From the NCBI GenBank assembly GCA_026399375.1, contig JAPLRD010000147.1, positions 1-37,490 of the forward strand: a stretch of DNA of 37,490 bases, given 5' to 3'. A model generated the notes under the pieces. That model worked only from the letters and a program-made list of their open reading frames with translations, was not told where the DNA came from and did no database searches. Position 1 is the first letter of the stretch. Every line of letters starts with the position of its first letter. Shown here piece after piece: positions 11,422 through 19,996 of this stretch. The stretch comes from Pseudomonadota bacterium. Lineage in GTDB: Bacteria; Pseudomonadota; Gammaproteobacteria; Burkholderiales; SG8-39. The translations under genes were made by a program, and so were the position numbers.

Positions 11422-12747
11422 ATGATGCGAAAATCATTTCCGAGAGCGCTTGCCTGGCTAGCCGGGGCCGTGCTGGCCTGCGCCTCTGCCGGTGTGCTTG
11501 CGCAGCCCGCGGCACGCAATGCCATCGTTTCGGTGGACCGCATACTCGCGGTGGTCAACAACGAAGTGATCACCAGCCGCGAGGTGGCGGCGCGGGTAAA
11601 GACGGTGACACAGCAGCTCGGGCAGCAGGGCACGCCGCTGCCTCAGCCGGACGTGCTGCAGAAGCAGGTGCTGGAGCGCATGATCACGGAGCGGCTCCAG
11701 ATCCAGCTGGCCAACGAAACGGCGTTGCGCGTGGACGATCTGCAACTCGATCGCACGGTCGCGCGCGTGGCCGAAAGCAACAAGATGTCGCTGACGGATT
11801 TTCGCCGCGCGCTGGAGCGCGACGGGATTCAGTTCAACAAATTCCGCGAGGAAATCCGCAGCGAGATCGTGCTGTCGCGGCTGCGCGAGCGCGAGGTCGA
11901 CAGCAAGATCACCATAAGCGACAACGAAATCGAATTCTTCCTCAGCCAGCAGGCTGCGTCGAAGACCGCCTCCAGCGAATACAACCTGGCCCACATACTC
12001 CTGCGCCTGCCCGAGCAGGCGAGCCCGGAGCAGGTCGAAAGGCAGCGCGCTCGCGCCGCCGAAGTGCTGCTGCAGGCTCGCGCCGGGGCCGATTTTGCCA
12101 AGCTCGCCGTGAGCTTTTCCGACGCCACCGACGCCCTGCAGGGGGGGGCCATGGGATGGCGACCGCGCGACCGGCTGCCGGAACTGTATTCGCAAGTGCT
12201 GGACGACATGCAGCCGGGCGGTGTGTCCGGGGTGCTGCGCAGCCCCGCAGGGTTCCACGTGCTCAAGCTCATCGACCGCCGCGGCGGCGGCGCTCCGGTC
12301 CTGGTCGAACAAGTCCGCGCGCGCCACATACTTGTGAAAACCAACGAGATCGTGTCCGAGGCCGACGCGAAGCGCAAGCTCAACAATCTGCGCGAGCGCG
12401 TGCTCGGCGGCGCCGATTTAGGCGAGCTGGCGAAGCTCAATTCCGACGATTCTTCCGCCGTCAACGGCGGCGACCTCGGGTGGCTCTATCAGGGGGACAC
12501 CGTGCCCGAGTTCGAGCGCGTGATGAACAGTCTCAAGATAGGCGAGGTGAGCGAGTCGTTCAAGAGCGCATTCGGCTGGCATTTGATGCAGGTGCTGGAA
12601 CGACGCAGGGCCGATGTCTCAGGCGAGCGCAAGCAGATGGAGGCGCGCCAGATCCTGCGCGAGCGCAAATCCGACGAGGCGCATCAGGAGTGGCTGCGCC
12701 AACTGCGCGACCGCGCCTTCGTTGAATACCGGGGGGACGAGCGGTGA
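11422..12747 (+). CDS. surA: Periplasmic chaperone / peptidyl-prolyl isomerase SurA
   Basis: SurA escorts unfolded outer-membrane proteins, LptD included, through the periplasm. The 441-residue protein has a signal peptide (hydrophobic core about residues 10-24, cleavage near VLAQP) and the SurA N-terminal domain beginning VDRILAVVNNEVITSRE. Two parvulin (PpiC) rotamase domains follow: the first from about 180 (NLAHILLRLPE) and the second from about 295 (VRARHILVKTNE), both with GGAMGW/GGDLGW signatures. A short C-terminal helix completes the fold. Start ATGATG at 11422 lies one base after the lptD stop, indicating tight coupling. A run of eight G at 12141-12148 lies in the first parvulin domain; the frame is intact as given. 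Confidence 0.97.
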   Translation: MMRKSFPRALAWLAGAVLACASAGVLAQPAARNAIVSVDRILAVVNNEVITSREVAARVKTVTQQLGQQGTPLPQPDVLQKQVLERMITERLQIQLANETALRVDDLQLDRTVARVAESNKMSLTDFRRALERDGIQFNKFREEIRSEIVLSRLREREVDSKITISDNEIEFFLSQQAASKTASSEYNLAHILLRLPEQASPEQVERQRARAAEVLLQARAGADFAKLAVSFSDATDALQGGAMGWRPRDRLPELYSQVLDDMQPGGVSGVLRSPAGFHVLKLIDRRGGGAPVLVEQVRARHILVKTNEIVSEADAKRKLNNLRERVLGGADLGELAKLNSDDSSAVNGGDLGWLYQGDTVPEFERVMNSLKIGEVSESFKSAFGWHLMQVLERRRADVSGERKQMEARQILRERKSDEAHQEWLRQLRDRAFVEYRGDER

Positions 12748-12781
12748 CGCCGCTCGATACGTGCGAACCGCCGTCCCGGGG

Positions 12782-13762
12782 ATGAAGCAGTTCCCCGTCA
12801 TTGCAATTACTTCCGGTGAGCCCGCGGGCATAGGGCCGGACATCTGTCTTGCTCAAGCCCACCACCGCCTTTCCTGTCGCGCCGTAATACTCGCCGACCG
12901 CGGGCTGCTCGCGGCGCGCGCCGCGCTGCTCGGGCTGACGGTGCGCATGCGCGAATTCGATCCCGCGCGCGCGCCGGCGGGGGATGAACTGGAACTGCTG
13001 CATGTGCCGCTCGCCGCGCCCGTGACTGCGGGAACGCTTGATCCGGCCAATAGTCCGTACGTTCTGGCCATGCTCGATCGCGCCGCGGCTGGATGCATGA
13101 ACGCGGAATTCGCCGCGATGGTGACCGCGCCGGTGCACAAGGGCGTCATCAACGATGCGGGAATTCCCTTTACCGGCCACACCGAATATCTCGCGCGGCT
13201 GACCGCGACGCCGCGCGTCGTCATGATGCTCGCCGGCGGCGGTCTGCGCGTCGCATTGGCGACCACGCACCTCGCGCTGGCGGAGGTGTCGTCCGCCGTC
13301 ACGCGCGACAGTCTGGAGGAGACCTTGCGCATCTTGCGCCTTGCGCTGCAGCGGCGCTTCGGCCTGACGGAGCCGCGCATACTGGTCGCGGGCTTGAATC
13401 CGCACTCCGGGGAGGGCGGTCACCTCGGCCGCGAGGAGATCGAGGTGATCATCCCGGTACTGAACAAATTGCGCCAGGAAGGCATGCGCCTCATGGGCCC
13501 TCTTCCGGCGGATACGCTGTTCACGCCGCAGGTGCTCGCCGGCGGCGATTGCGTGCTGGCGATGTATCACGATCAGGGACTGCCGGTACTGAAATACGCA
13601 AGCTTTGGCAAGGGCGTCAACGTCACCCTCGGCCTGCCCATCGTGCGCACTTCGGTCGATCACGGCACGGCGCTGGACCTGGCCGGCTCGGGCAAGGCCG
13701 ACGCGGGCAGCCTGGTGACTGCGATCGAAACGGCGCTGGAAATGGTGCGGGCATCGCGTTGA
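12782..13762 (+). CDS. pdxA: 4-hydroxythreonine-4-phosphate dehydrogenase
   Basis: PdxA oxidises 4-phosphohydroxy-L-threonine in the DXP-dependent pyridoxal 5'-phosphate pathway. From the ATG at 12782 the product is 326 residues, the family norm, starting MKQFPVIAITSGEPAGIGPD. Metal-binding histidines are visible in FTGHTEYLA, in the TTHLALAEV region and in AMYHDQGLPVLKY. The motif GLNPHSGEGGHLGREE is characteristic. The frame is open upstream into surA, but those residues are not PdxA-like, so the internal ATG was preferred. It lies 34 bases after surA and one base before rsmA, within the conserved lptD cluster. Confidence 0.96.
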   Translation: MKQFPVIAITSGEPAGIGPDICLAQAHHRLSCRAVILADRGLLAARAALLGLTVRMREFDPARAPAGDELELLHVPLAAPVTAGTLDPANSPYVLAMLDRAAAGCMNAEFAAMVTAPVHKGVINDAGIPFTGHTEYLARLTATPRVVMMLAGGGLRVALATTHLALAEVSSAVTRDSLEETLRILRLALQRRFGLTEPRILVAGLNPHSGEGGHLGREEIEVIIPVLNKLRQEGMRLMGPLPADTLFTPQVLAGGDCVLAMYHDQGLPVLKYASFGKGVNVTLGLPIVRTSVDHGTALDLAGSGKADAGSLVTAIETALEMVRASR

Positions 13763-13763
13763 A

Positions 13764-14552
13764 ATGAAACATGTCCCGCGCAAGCGGTTTGGACAGCACT
13801 TTCTGACAGACCAGGCGGTGATCGCCGACATCGTGGCCGCGATACTGCCGCAGGCGGACGACGCCATGGTGGAGATCGGCCCGGGGCTGGAGGCGCTCAC
13901 CGCGCCGCTGTGCTCGGTTCTGGACCACCTGGACGTGATCGAAATCGACCGGGATATCGCCGCGCGCCTGCAGCATGCCTACCCGTCCGAGCGGCTTTCG
14001 GTGCACACGGGAGACGTGCTCGAATTCGATTTTTCGACGCTGCCGCCGAACCTGCGCGTGGTGGGCAACCTGCCGTATAACATATCCACGCCGCTGCTGT
14101 TCCACCTGGCGCGCTACGCCGGGCGCATACAGGACATGCATTTCATGTTGCAGAAGGAAGTGGTCGAGCGCATGGTCGCAGGTCCGGGTGGGGGCGACTA
14201 CGGCCGGTTGTCGGTGATGCTGCAATATCGCTTCGACATGCAACTGCTGCTGCATGTCCCGCCCGACGCATTTTCTCCGCCGCCGAAGGTCGATTCAGCG
14301 GTCGTGCGCATGCTGCCGCACCCGCCGGAAAAACTGACGGCGACGAGCGAGACTGTGCTGGCGCAGGTCGTGCGGCGCGCATTTGCGCAGAGGCGCAAGA
14401 CCTTGCGCAATTCACTCTCCGGGCTGCTGCAGGCGGCAGACTACGCGGCGCTCGGAATCGCACCGATCTTGCGCGCCGAGAATCTGGCGGTCGCCGATTT
14501 CGTCGCAATTGGCAACTACCTGTGCGAAAAAGAGAAAATGACACGGAATTGA
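13764..14552 (+). CDS. rsmA: 16S rRNA (adenine1518/1519-N6,N6)-dimethyltransferase
   Basis: RsmA (KsgA) dimethylates two adjacent adenines in helix 45 of 16S rRNA and acts as a late 30S assembly checkpoint. The 262-residue protein opens KHVPRKRFGQHFLTD and carries the SAM-binding motif VEIGPGLEALT (about residues 36-46). The catalytic NLPYNIS motif lies near 100-106, and the C-terminal helical lid contains FAQRRKTLRNSL. Spacing to pdxA is one base. The glutamate after GPGL is a variable position in the family and is not a lesion. The coding region ends just before a plausible promoter for the next gene. Confidence 0.97.
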   Translation: MKHVPRKRFGQHFLTDQAVIADIVAAILPQADDAMVEIGPGLEALTAPLCSVLDHLDVIEIDRDIAARLQHAYPSERLSVHTGDVLEFDFSTLPPNLRVVGNLPYNISTPLLFHLARYAGRIQDMHFMLQKEVVERMVAGPGGGDYGRLSVMLQYRFDMQLLLHVPPDAFSPPPKVDSAVVRMLPHPPEKLTATSETVLAQVVRRAFAQRRKTLRNSLSGLLQAADYAALGIAPILRAENLAVADFVAIGNYLCEKEKMTRN

Positions 14553-14554
14553 TA

Positions 14555-14583
14555 TTCACAAAAGTGTCCGCGGCTGGCACAAT
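14555..14583 (+). promoter_or_regulatory. Candidate sigma70 promoter for the 215-residue conserved gene
   Basis: TTCACA (14555-14560, 5 of 6 matches to TTGACA) and CACAAT (14578-14583, 4 of 6 to TATAAT) are separated by exactly 17 bases. It lies immediately after the rsmA stop and about 45 bases before the ATG at 14628. This suggests the next gene can be expressed separately from the lptD-rsmA cluster. Confidence 0.5.
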
Positions 14584-14627
14584 ACCCGTCTTGTGTCCTC
14601 AGTCTAGCTTTTGTTCCGGAGAAATGT

Positions 14628-15275
14628 ATGGGCCTGCTCGATGACCTGAAGAAACAGGCAGACATGGTGAAAAGCCAGCAGCTTTCGCAGCAGTCGATGT
14701 TGCAGGAAAGCATCAAACTGGTCGAAGTCAAGATGAACCAGACCTTCGTTTATCTGAACGATCTTTTCAAGCAGCTCTCGGTGCTCAGGCCCACCAACCC
14801 CATGGTGTATTCGATCCCGGGGATCGGCGATTTCCAGAACCTGGGGTTCGCCGAGTCCTTCGTCGATTACCGCAAGAAGAAAATCAACGACAAGGATCAT
14901 TACGACGTCATCGTTTTCTTCATCAAGTGGGCGCTGCCCCAGAATCTCGTCGTCGAACGCGACATGCCCGCCACGATCCAGAAGGTGCGCGATGTGCTGT
15001 GGAGCTTCGGCCTGAAATTCACGGAAGAGGAAGTCAAGAAGGCGGGTGGCGGCTTTCAGAAGATGAAATTCACCATTCCGCATTCGATTACCTGCGATAT
15101 CACGATCACAGCCGACCATGAGAACGCGCGGCTGGTGGTGAAGGGCAAACATCTGCTGCGCCTTGGTCAGGAAGAGTTGCGCATTCCGGCCGAGGACGTC
15201 AACGAGGCGCTGCTGGAGGAGTTCGCCAAGATGCTGATCGGCCAGCCTACGGCCCTGCGCAAGTATCGATCGTGA
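14628..15275 (+). CDS. Conserved hypothetical cytoplasmic protein, 215 residues
   Basis: I do not recognise a named family. The protein is soluble-looking: no signal peptide or membrane segment. Residues 1-50 are an amphipathic, Gln-rich helical region (MGLLDDLKKQADMVKSQQLS and following), followed by a mixed alpha/beta body with LGFAESFVDYRKKKINDKD and a C-terminal segment VKGKHLLRLGQEELRIPAED. No catalytic motif was evident. A good ribosome site (CCGGAGAAATGT, GGAG six bases before ATG) fixes the start. It has its own candidate promoter and is followed by an 11-bp hairpin, so it is probably a single-gene unit between rsmA and the convergent gloA. The non-random composition and clean signals support a real gene. 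Confidence 0.8.
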   Translation: MGLLDDLKKQADMVKSQQLSQQSMLQESIKLVEVKMNQTFVYLNDLFKQLSVLRPTNPMVYSIPGIGDFQNLGFAESFVDYRKKKINDKDHYDVIVFFIKWALPQNLVVERDMPATIQKVRDVLWSFGLKFTEEEVKKAGGGFQKMKFTIPHSITCDITITADHENARLVVKGKHLLRLGQEELRIPAEDVNEALLEEFAKMLIGQPTALRKYRS

Positions 15276-15278
15276 GGG

Positions 15279-15312
15279 ACAGCCTGCGCGTGAATCTAGC
15301 GCAGGCTGTTTC
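15279..15312 (+). terminator. Hairpin terminator candidate after the conserved gene
   Basis: ACAGCCTGCGC (15279-15289) pairs perfectly with GCGCAGGCTGT (15299-15309) across a nine-base loop, three bases after the stop codon. Only a short T-rich tail (TGTTTC) follows, so intrinsic termination may be weak. Because genes converge here, it may also limit read-through from the gloA side. Confidence 0.55.
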
Positions 15313-15418
15313 AAGGCTCGTTCCTGCGTTGCGCACCAGCGAGTGAACTGTTTTCCGACCTTCTGCGGATACCGCTCGTTCTGCTCGCTTCTGCCAGATG
15401 TCTTTTCTGTCAGACGCC

Positions 15419-15802
15419 TTATTTGCGCTCGATCAACTCGATTTTGTAGCCGTCGGGGTCCTGCACGAAAGCAATGACGGTGCTCCCGCCTTTGACCGGT
15501 CCCGCCTCGCGGCTCACCGTGCCGCCCTTTGCCTTCACCGTTTCGCAAGCCTTGTACGCGTCGGGCACTTCGATCGCGAGGTGGCCGAACGCGCCGCCCA
15601 TTTCGTATTTGTCCACGCCGTAGTTGTAGGTGAGTTCGACCACGGCCGTGTCCGACTCGTCGCCGTAGCCGACGAAGGCGAGCGAGTATTTCTGTTCCGG
15701 CCGGTCGGTGGCGCGCAGCAATTTCATGCCCATGACCTCGGTGTAGAACTTTACCGAACGTTCCATGTTGCCCACGCGCAGCATCGTATGCAGCATCCTC
15801 AT
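15419..15802 (-). CDS. gloA: Lactoylglutathione lyase (glyoxalase I)
   Basis: GloA converts the hemithioacetal of methylglyoxal and glutathione to S-lactoylglutathione, a cytoplasmic detoxification step. The 127-residue protein is a typical single-chain glyoxalase. It starts [20 protein letters not shown], with metal ligand His5, Glu in AVVELTYN (near 56), His in [10 protein letters not shown] (near 74) and Glu in GYKIELIER (near 123). All four metal ligands are present. A strong ribosome site (AGGAGG about ten bases before the ATG) fixes the start. It is the last gene of the glyQ-glyS-gmhB-plsC-M48-gloA series and lies 14 bases after the metallohydrolase gene. Confidence 0.96.
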   Translation of the reverse strand: MRMLHTMLRVGNMERSVKFYTEVMGMKLLRATDRPEQKYSLAFVGYGDESDTAVVELTYNYGVDKYEMGGAFGHLAIEVPDAYKACETVKAKGGTVSREAGPVKGGSTVIAFVQDPDGYKIELIERK

Positions 15803-15816
15803 GGCGATACATCCTC

Positions 15817-16569
15817 CTATAAGATTGGCAGCCGGTGGCTGCAGTCACGCAATTCCGCACGCGCAGCCGCGTAATCGGGGTAAAGGCCGCCGACCACGGC
15901 CCAGAAGCGCGCCGAATGGTTCATTTCCCGCAGATGCGCCAGCTCGTGCGCGACCACATAATCGATGAGCCGCAGTGGCAGGTGTATCAAGCGCCAGTTG
16001 AGGCGAATGTGTCCGTCTGCGCGGCACACGCCCCACTGCGTGCGCGCGCCGGAAAGCGTCAGCACCGGCGCCGGCACGCCGAGCCCGGCGGCGCAGAGCG
16101 CCACGCGCTGGCCGAAGAGCACCAGGGCTCTGTCTTTCAGCCACACCAATGCGCGCTTTCTCAACGCCGCCGGCTCGGCGCGTGGCGCGAGCCCGATAGC
16201 CAAAGTGCCGTCTTGCAGGATGACGTCGCGCCTGCCGGGCACGAGTTCGATTATCACCGGCTCGCCGAGAAAGGCGATAGCCGTGCCATTGCGCCACTCC
16301 ACCACCTGCGGCTTGGGCGCGGCGCGCCAATCGGCCAGCTTTCGCAATATCCAACGCGCTTTTTCCCGGATAAACGCCTCGACTTCGGCGATGGGCGCAT
16401 GGCCGGGGGCGGCGACACGCAAACCGTCGTCGTCGATTACGATGCCGATGGAACGCCGCCGGGCGCGACGGAAGCGGTAGCCGACTACTTCACTGCCCAG
16501 CTGGATGTAGCGCAGCGTGCCCGCGGGCGCGACCACCGGCTCGACGGCCAGGGGCAGTTCAAGCTGCAT
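15817..16569 (-). CDS. YgjP/M48-like (DUF45) metal-dependent hydrolase
   Basis: The 250-residue protein carries the zinc metallopeptidase motif [18 protein letters not shown] (about residues 208-225), in which HExxH is followed by a further histidine. Before it is the family block [19 protein letters not shown] (about 175-193; the usual form is WGSC). These are the hallmarks of the DUF45/YgjP-WHUP group. The N-terminal 150 residues are beta-rich and start with a variable proline-rich segment. No signal peptide is visible, so it is presumably cytoplasmic. Physiological substrate is unknown. It overlaps the plsC 3' end by 11 bases and precedes gloA by 14, so it is co-transcribed with them. Confidence 0.88.
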   Translation of the reverse strand: MQLELPLAVEPVVAPAGTLRYIQLGSEVVGYRFRRARRRSIGIVIDDDGLRVAAPGHAPIAEVEAFIREKARWILRKLADWRAAPKPQVVEWRNGTAIAFLGEPVIIELVPGRRDVILQDGTLAIGLAPRAEPAALRKRALVWLKDRALVLFGQRVALCAAGLGVPAPVLTLSGARTQWGVCRADGHIRLNWRLIHLPLRLIDYVVAHELAHLREMNHSARFWAVVGGLYPDYAAARAELRDCSHRLPIL

Positions 16570-17290
16570 TTTTTTCGCCTTCGGCGCGCACCAGCAACTC
16601 GACCTGGTTTTCGATCCAGTCCTCGACCTTTCGCATCAACTGCTCGGGCGTGAGCCCGGCGCTGGAGATGGGCTCGCCTATCACCACCGTCACCTTGCCC
16701 GGGCGTTTGAGGAAGGAATTCCTGGGCCACAGCAAACCCGCGTTGTGCGCCACCGGCAGCACGCGCGCGCCGGTCTGGACCGCGATAACGGCGCCTCCGA
16801 ACTTGTATTTTCCGCGCTTGCCGACGGCGATGCGCGTGCCTTCCGGGAAGATCATGATGTTGAAGCCCTGCGCGAAACGCTCCTTGCCGATTTCGACCAT
16901 GCGGCGCATCGCGTTCTTGCCGTCGGCACGGTTGATGAAGATCGGGCTGAACAGCGCCAGGCCCATGCCGAGGAACGGGATCCAAAGCAGTTCGCGCTTC
17001 ATCACATAGACGTGCGGCGGAAAAATTCCGGAGAACGCCAGGGTCTCCCAGGCGGAGGAATGCTTGGACAGGATCACCACCGGTTCGGCCGGTATGTTTT
17101 CCCGGCCGCGCACTTCACAGCGGATGCCAAGGACGTAAATGGCGAGCCAGGCCGAGAGTCGCGGCCAGCCGGCGATGAACTTCCAGCGCGGAATGCGCGG
17201 CATCCATGCCACGCACATCACCATCACCCAATAGGGTACGACGATGACGACCAGCAGGAGGTAGTAGATGAGCGCGCGCAGGAAGCTCAT
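16559..17290 (-). CDS. plsC: 1-acyl-sn-glycerol-3-phosphate acyltransferase
   Basis: PlsC acylates lysophosphatidic acid to phosphatidic acid at the inner membrane. From the ATG at 17290 the product is 243 residues with an N-terminal membrane helix (about 5-28). The acyltransferase block I reads SKHSSAWETLAF: histidine plus four residues and then glutamate rather than the textbook aspartate, a variant I recall from betaproteobacterial PlsC proteins. Block III is IMIFPEGTRIAVG. The start overlaps the gmhB stop by four bases. The same frame is open further upstream through the gmhB region, giving an apparent 416-residue fused reading frame; the fusion is a by-product of the gmhB frameshift. Confidence 0.93.
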   Translation of the reverse strand: MSFLRALIYYLLLVVIVVPYWVMVMCVAWMPRIPRWKFIAGWPRLSAWLAIYVLGIRCEVRGRENIPAEPVVILSKHSSAWETLAFSGIFPPHVYVMKRELLWIPFLGMGLALFSPIFINRADGKNAMRRMVEIGKERFAQGFNIMIFPEGTRIAVGKRGKYKFGGAVIAVQTGARVLPVAHNAGLLWPRNSFLKRPGKVTVVIGEPISSAGLTPEQLMRKVEDWIENQVELLVRAEGEKNAA

Positions 17291-17809
17291 GCAGCCAGCA
17301 CCATGGCCGCGGCAGCCAGGTCCGGATGGACCTCGGTGCCCTTGGGCAGTCCGCCCGCCTTGAACGTCTTTTCGCCTTTCCCGGTGAGCACGAGAACCGG
17401 CCTGGCACCGGCCTCGCTTGCCGCCTGCAGATCGCGCAGGGAGTCGCCGATCACCGGCACATCGGCAAGCGCGACGTTGAAACGCTCGGCGATCTCCAGC
17501 AGCATCCCCGGCCGCGGCTTGCGGCAGGCGCAGCCCGCGTTCTGGGCATGCGGGCAGAAGAACACGGCCGCCCAGCTGACCCGCCGCCTTGTGCATCTTG
17601 TCGTGCATGGCGTTCAGCGTGGCCATGTCGAACATTCCCCTTCCCACTCCCGACTGGTTGGTGGCGACAACGACGCGAAAACCCGCCTGCGTGAAGCGCG
17701 CGATCGCCTCCAGGCTCCCGGCAATGGGCTTCCATTCATCCGGGCTCTTGATGTACTGGTCGCTGTCCAGGTTGATCACGCCGTCGCGGTCGAGCACAAC
17801 GAGCTTCAT
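17287..17809 (-). pseudogene. gmhB: D-glycero-beta-D-manno-heptose-1,7-bisphosphate 7-phosphatase, frameshifted
   Basis: GmhB removes the 7-phosphate in ADP-heptose synthesis for LPS inner core. The first 82 residues are intact: the HAD nucleophile motif VVLDRDGVIN and motif II VVATNQSGVGRG are present. Near 17566 the homology jumps frame and resumes at a codon at 17565 as VFFCPHAQNAGCACRKPRPG, then DVPVIGDSLRDLQAA (motif IV), ending normally at a TGA at 17287. Family members have about three more residues at the junction (GG-xxx-VFFCPH), so a short deletion is more likely than a single-base slip. As written the gene cannot make one complete protein. Either the genome is mutated here or the consensus is wrong. 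It sits between glyS and plsC as in related genomes. Confidence 0.88.
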
Positions 17810-17878
17810 GAGTGGAGTTGTCCCTGTGCGTGTTTCATGGGGCTGTGTATCCTTGCTCGGTCTTCACTTGGACGAAGC

Positions 17879-19996
17879 TCATGCCGCGAGCTTGGAGATG
17901 TCGGCGACCATGTTCATCAGGCCGTGCAGATCGCGAAGCAGCGCGATTCTGTTTTCCTGCAGCTTCGGATCTTCGGCCATGACCATGACGTCCTTGAAAA
18001 AAACGTCCACCGCCTGCCTCATCTGTGAAAGCAGCTTCAGCGTTCCGGCGTAGTCGCCGGCGGCAAAGCGCTCTCGCGCCGCCGGGCGGACCTTGTCGAT
18101 CGCGGTTGCGAGCGTCCTTTCGGCAGCCTCGACAAAAAGCGATGGGTCGGCCGCAGACGCGCTCCTGCCGGCCTTCTTCAGGATATTGCCGATGCGTTTG
18201 TTGGCCGCGGCAAGCGCATCCGCTTCGGGCAGCGCGCCGAATTCGACGACCGCGCGCACCCGCTGCACCACCTCCTGCAGGGGCGGCTGCAGTGCCATCA
18301 CGGCTTCGACCGCGTTGCGGTCGAAGCCGCTGATCAACTGGTTGCGGTAGCGCTCGTACGCGAATTCCATGATCGCAGCAGGCGCGTCCTTTTCGATGGT
18401 GCCCGGCTTGAATTGCGCGGCTGCCTGTTGCAGCAGGTCGGCCAGGCGCAGGGTGAACGCGCGATTCTGCGCCCGGGCTGTCGCTCCAAGCAACTCGAAG
18501 GCATTGATCAGGCCGAGGGCGGCGCGGCGCAGGCCGAACGGGTCCTTGTCGCCGCTGGGCTTGAGTCCGATGCCCCAGATGCCGACCAGGGTTTCGACGC
18601 GATCGGCGATGAACAGGCTCACGCTGACCAGGTTCGCTGGCGCTTCGCCGCCGTCGAAGCGGATCCGGTACTGGTCGTTCAGCGCTTCGGCCACCTGTTC
18701 ATGCTCGCCGTCGGCGCGGGCGTAGTAGCACCCCATGATGCCCTGCAGTTCCGGAAACTCGCCGACCATGCTGGTGACGAGGTCGGCCTTGGCCAGCCAG
18801 GCGGCGCGTTCGGCGAGCACGGGATCGGCGCCGATCTCGCGGGCTATCTTCCCCGCGAGCAGTTGCACCCGTTCCACGCGCTCCAGCTGGCTGCCCAGCT
18901 TGTTGTGATAAACGACGGCGCCAAGCTGCGGCACGCGGGTTTCCAGCCGCTGCCGCTTGTCGGTCTCGAGAAAGAAACGCGCGTCGGCAAGGCGCGGCCT
19001 CACGACGCGATTGTTGCCCTCGACGACGTTCTTCGGATCGGCCAGGCGCATGTTGCTGACGATGAGAAACCTGTTGGTCAGCTTCCCCGTGGCGTCGAAC
19101 AGCGGAAAATACTTCTGGTTGGTGCGCATGGTGAGCACCAGGCATTCCTGCGGCACTGCAAGGAATTCGGCATCGAACTCGCCGGCGTAGACGCTGGGGT
19201 ACTCGACGAGGGCCGTCACTTCATCCAGCAGCAGGGCGACGTCCTGCTCCGGGCCGAGCGAGGCGCCGAGTTCCGCCGCCTTCGCGCGCAGTCCGTCTGC
19301 GGCCTTCGCGCGGCGTTCGTCGAATGCCGCGATGACCTCGCCGTGCGCCCGCAGCGCCTCTTCGTAGGACCCCGCAGTCATTACGTCTATGTTCTTCACA
19401 CCCTGGAAGCGATGCCCGTGGGTGGTGCGGCCGGCCGTCAGGCCGAGCGCAGATACCGGAACGATGTCCGCGCCGTGCAGGGCGACAAGCCCATGCGCAG
19501 GGCGCACGAACTGCACCGTAGTGGCGCCGTCGGCGAGCTGGTAGCTCATCAATTTTGGAATCGGCAGCTTGGCGATCGCGTCCTGCAACGCGGTCTGCAG
19601 CCCGGCGGCGAGCGTCACCCCGGCGATGGTCCGGTTGAGGAAGGCGTATTCGGTGTCGCCTTCGTTTTGGCGCTCGAGCTGATCTGCCGTGGAGCCTTCC
19701 TTCTCGAGGCGCTTGGCGAGCGCCGCGCTCGGCTTGCCGTCGGCGCCGAACGCGACTTTGGTCGGCATCAGTTTCTTCGACTCGATCCGGTCGGCGGCGC
19801 TAGCGCGCACATTGCTGATCAGCGCGGCCAGTCTGCGCGGTGTGGCGAATACCCGGGTGTCGCCCGTGACCCCGTCTTTCAGCTGCGAGCGCACCAGCCC
19901 GTCTTCCAAGCGGCTGGCGAAGGCTTCGCCGAGCTGCTTCAGCGCCTTCGGTGGCAGCTCTTCGGTGAACAACTCGACCAGCAGACTCTGGCTCAT
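17879..19996 (-). CDS. glyS: Glycyl-tRNA synthetase beta subunit
   Basis: GlyS is the tRNA-binding subunit of the alpha2beta2 glycyl-tRNA synthetase. The 705-residue length is normal. The N-terminus [18 protein letters not shown] is the family signature; further blocks are [30 protein letters not shown] and the [17 protein letters not shown] segment. The C-terminal helical region is anticodon-binding-domain-like. The start overlaps the glyQ stop by four bases (ATGA), giving coupled equimolar synthesis of the two subunits. It is followed after 69 bases by gmhB. No disruption is seen. Confidence 0.97.
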   Translation of the reverse strand: MSQSLLVELFTEELPPKALKQLGEAFASRLEDGLVRSQLKDGVTGDTRVFATPRRLAALISNVRASAADRIESKKLMPTKVAFGADGKPSAALAKRLEKEGSTADQLERQNEGDTEYAFLNRTIAGVTLAAGLQTALQDAIAKLPIPKLMSYQLADGATTVQFVRPAHGLVALHGADIVPVSALGLTAGRTTHGHRFQGVKNIDVMTAGSYEEALRAHGEVIAAFDERRAKAADGLRAKAAELGASLGPEQDVALLLDEVTALVEYPSVYAGEFDAEFLAVPQECLVLTMRTNQKYFPLFDATGKLTNRFLIVSNMRLADPKNVVEGNNRVVRPRLADARFFLETDKRQRLETRVPQLGAVVYHNKLGSQLERVERVQLLAGKIAREIGADPVLAERAAWLAKADLVTSMVGEFPELQGIMGCYYARADGEHEQVAEALNDQYRIRFDGGEAPANLVSVSLFIADRVETLVGIWGIGLKPSGDKDPFGLRRAALGLINAFELLGATARAQNRAFTLRLADLLQQAAAQFKPGTIEKDAPAAIMEFAYERYRNQLISGFDRNAVEAVMALQPPLQEVVQRVRAVVEFGALPEADALAAANKRIGNILKKAGRSASAADPSLFVEAAERTLATAIDKVRPAARERFAAGDYAGTLKLLSQMRQAVDVFFKDVMVMAEDPKLQENRIALLRDLHGLMNMVADISKLAA

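Noticed and set aside
9174-11633. 819-codon open frame on the minus strand opposite lptD
   Set aside because: Antisense to a clear LptD; composition is typical of a GC-rich shadow frame and no motif is present.
16559-17809. Single 416-residue GmhB-PlsC fusion protein
   Set aside because: The middle third does not resemble GmhB in this frame, while the true GmhB C-terminal half is present in the adjacent frame; a frameshift explains it better than a fusion.
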